The notes beneath the pieces are model-generated. The model had not been told where the DNA came from and made no database searches. It worked only from the letters and a program-made list of their open reading frames with translations. 64,000 bases of DNA from Flavobacterium sufflavum (GTDB lineage Bacteria; Bacteroidota; Bacteroidia; Flavobacteriales; Flavobacteriaceae): the NCBI RefSeq assembly GCF_004016525.1, contig NZ_SACJ01000006.1, forward strand, positions 158,256-222,255, read 5' to 3'. The first letter of the stretch is position 1, and each line of letters begins with the position of its first letter. The position numbers were made by a program, and so were the translations under genes. This document shows positions 62,738 to 64,000 of this stretch, piece by piece.

Positions 62738-63122
62738 TTATTGATTTAAGTTTAATTAGGGTTAAAAAAATATAAAATAAAAAAGATTAGTTAAATTATC
62801 ATCAAATAAACACAAACACTATTAAAATCATTAATGATATCATTTTAACTTTTTCTAAATATAGTAAAAAACAGTAACAATAACAGCAAAAATTAAAAAA
62901 TATTATCCTTTAAAATTAACTTTTTTTATAATTAAAACCTTTCAAAAATGCCTGTTTTTTGTTGAAATTATAGAAATTGATAATTCAAAAATAAAGCCGC
63001 TATAAAATCATTATTTTCTTATAATTTATTGCTTAAAATTATATAATTATAATTCTAAAATCAGCAGGACAAAGCAAATGATAATAATTTGATAACGATA
63101 AAACAATTTACTAAATTTGAAG
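62738..63122. other. 385-bp very AT-rich divergent promoter region
   Basis: The gap lies between glgA (minus) and the endonuclease III-like gene (plus). I see no gene in it. Its right end carries TTTG at 63088-63091 and TAAATTTG at 63112-63119, a promoter for the plus-strand gene. A glgA promoter must lie on the other side but I cannot pick it out. Confidence 0.5.
63088..63119 (+). promoter_or_regulatory. Candidate promoter directly abutting the start codon
   Basis: TTTG-N20-TAAATTTG matches the Bacteroidota consensus. The -7 element ends 3 nt before the ATG at 63123, so the transcript would be leaderless or nearly so. Confidence 0.5.
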
Positions 63123-63776
63123 ATGGACTTATTTAGTGATGCAATAGATTGGAAAGAAGAATTAAATCCAATCCTGAAGAAATACAAATCAAGCAAACAC
63201 CCGCTAAAATACCGTAATTTATACGAATTGGTAATTATGGTCATTTTATCTGCTCAAGATTCTGATGAAAACATCAATAAAATAACACCAAATTTCTTTG
63301 ATGCATTTCCTGAAATCAAAAGTTTAGCCAAATCAAAAGTTGAAGCAATAATTCCATATATCCATAAAGTAAAATTCTATGAAAATAAAGCAGAATGGAT
63401 TATCAACCTGGCAAAAACCATTAAAAAAGACGAAAATATTCCTCTAACAATAAGAGAATTAACAGATATAAAAGGAATTGGTAGAAAATCAGCCAACGTA
63501 ATCATGAGAGAATCAAATATTCCATCAGAAGGAATAATTACTGATTTACATGTCCTCCGGGTAGCTCCAAGAATAGGAATAATAAGTCCAACAAAAGATG
63601 GAATAAAAGCTGAAAAACAATTAATGACTATTTTGCCTAGAGAAATCTGGAATGAAATTGGTATGGCAATTTCATTTCTGGGAAGAGAAATCTGCCGACC
63701 GATACCTAAATGTTTCGAATGTCCTATAAATTCCTGTTGCAAATACCCTAAAAAAAACTTTATGACTGAATATTAA
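63123..63776 (+). CDS. Endonuclease III-like DNA glycosylase (HhH-GPD, 4Fe-4S)
   Basis: I take the ATG at 63123 (MDLFSDAIDWKEEL). The 217-residue protein has the HhH-GPD core: LVIMVILSAQDSDENINKITPNFF, the helix-hairpin-helix LTDIKGIGRKSANVIMRE (catalytic Lys) and IITDLHVLRVAPRIGI (catalytic Asp). A C-terminal Cys cluster follows (ICRPIPKCFECPINSCC). The first Cys spacing is C-x5-C rather than the usual C-x6-C of Nth. It excises oxidised pyrimidines or similar bases. It lies next to an rRNA operon end. Confidence 0.85.
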   Translation: MDLFSDAIDWKEELNPILKKYKSSKHPLKYRNLYELVIMVILSAQDSDENINKITPNFFDAFPEIKSLAKSKVEAIIPYIHKVKFYENKAEWIINLAKTIKKDENIPLTIRELTDIKGIGRKSANVIMRESNIPSEGIITDLHVLRVAPRIGIISPTKDGIKAEKQLMTILPREIWNEIGMAISFLGREICRPIPKCFECPINSCCKYPKKNFMTEY

Positions 63777-63851
63777 TATTTTTGGTCAACTAGTTTATAC
63801 TAGAATTATTCAATTTTTAATTCAAAAATTATCAAAATCGTTGTAAAACAA

Positions 63852-63882
63852 AAAACCCCGTTTCGTTAGAAACAGGGTTTTC
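63852..63882 (-). terminator. Terminator of the rRNA operon (also between convergent genes)
   Basis: AAAACCC.GTTTC pairs with GAAAC.GGGTTTT around GTTA with one bulge. On the minus strand it follows 5S rRNA and ends in a T-run. Confidence 0.75.
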
Positions 63883-63887
63883 AAAGA

Positions 63888-63994
63888 AAGGCGACGACAT
63901 ACTCTCCCACATAACTGCAGTACCATCTGCGCAGGCGGGCTTAACTACTCTGTTCGGGATGGGAAGAGGTGAGCCCCGCCGCAATAACCACCTT
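63888..63994 (-). rRNA. rrf: 5S ribosomal RNA
   Basis: The minus strand reads AAGGTGGTTATTGCGGCGGGG ... CCCATCCCGAACAGAG ... GGTACTGCAGTT ... GTCGTCGCCTT, the usual 5S rRNA sequence of Flavobacteriia. The ends pair (AAGGTGG with the CGTCGCCTT side). It is the distal end of an rRNA operon that continues beyond the right edge. Confidence 0.95.
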
Positions 63995-64000
63995 AAGGTC

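Overview
The window looks like a chromosomal segment of a Flavobacterium-like member of the Bacteroidota. The DNA is AT-rich, promoters fit the Bacteroidota pattern TTTG-N19/20-TAnnTTTG, Shine-Dalgarno sites are mostly absent, TonB-dependent receptors are present, and several flavobacterial families occur (HYC_CC_PP protein, CAL67264-type membrane protein, DUF6252 lipoprotein, DUF3347). All assignments come from reading the sequence; no database search was run.

Layout. (1) 1-5.95 kb, minus strand: a heavy-metal (Cu/Ag-type) efflux operon with a partial TolC-like protein, a CusA-type RND pump split into two ORFs, a c-type haem protein, a DUF3347 protein, a four-repeat metal-binding protein, the decayed tail of a second DUF3347 gene and a HYC_CC_PP protein. 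(2) About 6.26-18.05 kb: a probable decayed integrated element bounded by an exact 18-bp direct repeat. It carries a DUF3800 plus nuclease-like pair, a DnaC-like ATPase, a replication-initiator-like protein, an excisionase-type HTH protein, a palindrome-rich noncoding region with an RNA-like fold, a 56-aa ORF, an RteC-like protein, a metabolic cassette (DinB-fold proteins, guanine deaminase, PEP mutase-like enzyme, ABM protein) with a divergent GlxA/AraC regulator, and an integrase remnant near the right repeat. (3) 18.1-32.2 kb, plus strand: a sensor kinase/response regulator/REC-PAS phosphorelay, a Pr6Pr protein, a META lipoprotein, a SulP transporter, two TonB receptors, a di-haem cytochrome c peroxidase and a receptor-gene fragment, closing with an intact IntDOT-like integrase beside tRNA-Val(UAC). 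(4) 32.4-64 kb: backbone genes (ABC exporter, EttA, HolA, glycosyltransferase, OmpA lipoprotein, Sua5, UvrD-like helicase, TauE, patatin, M1 peptidase, Dph6-like protein, Lon, MFS, M48 protease), a GH31-glgB-glgC-glgA glycogen region, an endonuclease III-like gene, and the 5S rRNA end of an rRNA operon.

How parts work together. The metal operon would bind Cu/Ag in the periplasm and export it. The glg genes cover ADP-glucose synthesis, elongation and branching, with GH31 as a likely degradative partner. The FecA-like receptor and peroxidase look like one transcription unit. The accessory material between the metal operon and tRNA-Val seems built from at least two integration events, one with a dead integrase and one with an intact integrase.

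The most unusual signals are the GC-rich structured segment at 10643-10804 with competing pairings upstream of a 56-aa ORF, the 18-bp repeats framing the element, an orphan promoter-terminator unit at 6306-6402, the split RND pump, and the DUF3800/nuclease-like pair.
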